A DNA stretch of 5,993 nucleotides. Origin: Bacillota bacterium (GTDB lineage Bacteria > Bacillota > Clostridia > Christensenellales > Borkfalkiaceae). Position 1 is the stretch's first letter. Each line of letters opens with the position of its first letter. Where the stretch lies: NCBI GenBank assembly GCA_023403375.1, contig JAEYEN010000097.1, forward strand, positions 1 to 5,993, in the 5' to 3' direction. This document shows, piece by piece, positions 5,523 through 5,993 of the stretch. The position numbers were made by a program, and so were the translations under genes. The notes beneath the pieces are model-generated. The model did not search any database and was not told the DNA's origin. It worked only from the letters and a program-made list of their open reading frames with translations.

Positions 5523-5541
5523 ACGATTTAAAATCAATCGT
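5523..5541 (-). other. Leader hairpin upstream of mtnN-like gene
   Basis: ACGATT (5523-5528) and AATCGT (5536-5541) pair around a seven-base A/T loop, between the promoter (-10 at 5546-5551) and the ribosome site (5511-5517). The predicted transcription start falls at about 5538-5540, so the RNA may contain only part of the stem; at DNA level it is an intact dyad. It shares its ACGATTTAAA core with the larger dyad at 5624-5659. Confidence 0.4.
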
Positions 5542-5545
5542 ATAT

Positions 5546-5574
5546 TATATACCATATTTAATAAATTTTGTCAA
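5546..5574 (-). promoter_or_regulatory. Promoter of the mtnN-alkD-membrane protein run
   Basis: On the minus strand TTGACA (5569-5574) is perfect. A 17-base spacer leads to TATATA (5546-5551) preceded by TGG, an extended -10; an overlapping TATAAT (5544-5549) would have a 19-base spacer. No comparable promoter is seen in either downstream gap, which supports a single transcript for the three genes. Confidence 0.85.
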
Positions 5575-5623
5575 TTTAATCACCGCGTAAACGCCGTTTC
5601 TCATAAAAATATAAGTGAAATAT

Positions 5624-5659
5624 ACGATTTTAAATTCAAGGGGCGAATTTTAAAATCGT
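5624..5659. repeat. Large near-perfect dyad, 14-bp arms
   Basis: ACGATTTTAAATTC (5624-5637) is matched by the reverse complement at 5645-5659 with a single extra A as a bulge, around the seven-base loop AAGGGGC. It lies about 80 bases upstream of the -35 box of the rightward promoter and about 50 bases upstream of the leftward one, so it belongs to neither predicted RNA. A transcription-factor site is more likely than an RNA structure, but this is inference. Confidence 0.65.
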
Positions 5660-5664
5660 GAAAG
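5652..5664 (+). repeat. Direct repeat AAAATCGTGAAAG, copy 1
   Basis: A 13-base exact match to the segment at 5792-5804, 140 bases downstream. This copy overlaps the right arm of the 5624-5659 dyad and is followed by TATGATT, resembling a translation start context. Confidence 0.6.
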
Positions 5665-5737
5665 TATGATTTTTGGACAAATTTCATCTCTTTTAGTAGA
5701 GAAAATGGCGTTTTAAGGTGAAAATTACCTTTTAGCG

Positions 5738-5766
5738 TTGACTTAACGTTAAAAAAGGTTTATAAT
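5738..5766 (+). promoter_or_regulatory. Near-consensus promoter of the beta-helix gene, with palindrome in spacer
   Basis: TTGACT (5738-5743), a 17-base spacer and a perfect TATAAT (5761-5766). The start near 5773 gives a leader of about 40 bases. A perfect 10-base palindrome TTAACGTTAA (5743-5752) begins at the last base of the -35 box and fills the first part of the spacer, a position where a bound repressor would block RNA polymerase. Confidence 0.88.
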
Positions 5767-5791
5767 TTAATTAAATGTAAGGCAAAAAAAC

Positions 5792-5804
5792 AAAATCGTG
5801 AAAG
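5792..5804 (+). repeat. Direct repeat AAAATCGTGAAAG, copy 2
   Basis: Second exact copy of the 13-base repeat at 5652-5664. It lies in the predicted leader, and its final AAAG is the first part of the ribosome site AAAGGGTGG for the gene at 5813. Confidence 0.6.
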
Positions 5805-5812
5805 GGTGGATT

Positions 5813-5993
5813 ATGAAATACGTTCATGGTAAAAATCTTGTCTTAAAAGACAAAAAAAGTATTTTTATAGACGCTACCGTTAAAATAGGAAATAACGTAA
5901 CTATCTATGAAAACAACAGACTCTCCGGCAACACCGTTATAGGGGATAACGTTACGCTGCTTCCTAACAACTATATTGTAGACAGCGTTATCG
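5813..5993 (+). CDS. GlmU-like left-handed beta-helix (hexapeptide repeat) protein, N-terminal part only
   Basis: Only 60 codons are visible before the right edge. From residue 25 the chain shows exact six-residue periodicity: Ile/Leu at 25, 31, 37, 43, 49 and 55 with IGNN, IGDN and similar turns, the signature of a left-handed beta-helix acyltransferase or sugar-nucleotide enzyme. The wording (FIDATVKIG, LSGNTVIGDN, NYIVDSVI) resembles the start of the acetyltransferase half of GlmU, which acetylates glucosamine-1-phosphate for peptidoglycan precursor synthesis. In GlmU a uridylyltransferase domain of about 225 residues comes first; here the ATG sits only 24 residues before the helix. That start is well supported by AAAGGGTGG (5801-5809) and the promoter at 5738-5766. 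It may be a stand-alone acetyltransferase, or the helix may lead into another domain such as a phosphohexomutase beyond the edge. Fold is confident; reaction is not. Confidence 0.82.
   Translation, partial: MKYVHGKNLVLKDKKSIFIDATVKIGNNVTIYENNRLSGNTVIGDNVTLLPNNYIVDSVI

Larger units (their letters stand above)
5504..5812. other. Divergent intergenic region, repeat-rich, 309 bases
   Basis: This region separates the leftward mtnN-like gene from the rightward beta-helix gene. Besides the two promoters it holds a family of dyads around the core ACGATTTTAAA, a 13-base direct repeat, and a weak AAGGT/ACCTT hairpin (5715-5731). I see no tRNA, riboswitch fold that I recognise, or convincing small gene; a 16-codon frame at 5666-5716 is too short to support. 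Confidence 0.6.

Noticed and set aside
4947..5531. Plus-strand open frames at 4947-5162 and 5262-5531
   Set aside because: Antisense to the mtnN-like gene, whose catalytic residues and family motifs are intact; the second also overlaps its promoter leader.
5666..5716. 16-codon frame MIFGQISSLLVEKMAF between the divergent genes
   Set aside because: Too short, no proper ribosome site, upstream of the predicted transcript start at about 5773, and no resemblance I can recognise.
1..5993. CRISPR array, insertion sequence, attachment site or multi-gene defence system
   Set aside because: No regularly spaced repeats, transposase, integrase or terminal repeats were seen. The lone methyltransferase is the only defence-type gene in view and its flank is cut off.

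Overview
The window looks like chromosomal DNA from a low-GC Gram-positive anaerobe of the Clostridia type. The pointers are AT-rich spacers with AGGAG-type ribosome binding sites, sigma-A promoters that often carry an extended -10 (TGnTATAAT-like), a tRNA gene with encoded CCA, and clostridial-style flavodoxin-fold proteins. No species can be named from the sequence alone. No complete novel system was recognised. Most genes have a family assignment, and the interest lies in their context, domain layout and regulatory DNA.

Left part (1-1059, minus): an almost complete M.HinfI/CcrM-type adenine methyltransferase (GANTC specificity expected) runs off the left edge. It is clearly more AT-rich than the other genes, which suggests acquisition. 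Its extended -10 promoter (about 1086-1094) lies back to back with a second one (1185-1193) that reads rightward.

Centre-left (1223-3141, plus): two flavodoxin-fold genes flank a tRNA. The first fuses a four-helix membrane domain to a flavodoxin domain and ends at a strong 18-bp terminator hairpin (2244-2280). That terminator is shared with a convergent tRNA-Thr(GGT) gene (2283-2358, minus), which has a consensus promoter. The second is a soluble NAD(P)H-dependent FMN-reductase-like protein with the compact four-cysteine motif of iron-sulfur flavoproteins. It ends at a bidirectional terminator (3241-3271).

Centre-right (3339-5503, minus): a same-strand run of three genes, in transcription order an MTA/SAH nucleosidase (mtnN-like), an AlkD-family DNA alkylation repair glycosylase with all its key active-site residues, and a small four-helix membrane protein of unknown function. 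Gaps are 90 and 98 bases with no terminator, so co-transcription from the good promoter at 5546-5574 into the 3241-3271 terminator is plausible. An SAH-disposing enzyme, a methylated-base glycosylase and (separately, at the left) a SAM-dependent DNA methyltransferase share a methyl-group theme, but a functional link is inference only.

Right edge (5504-5993): a 309-base divergent intergenic region is rich in inverted and direct repeats built on an ACGATTTTAAA core. It carries a near-consensus rightward promoter whose spacer holds a perfect TTAACGTTAA palindrome. It drives a truncated gene whose visible 60 residues are a GlmU-like left-handed beta-helix that starts at the N-terminus with no nucleotidyltransferase domain ahead of it.
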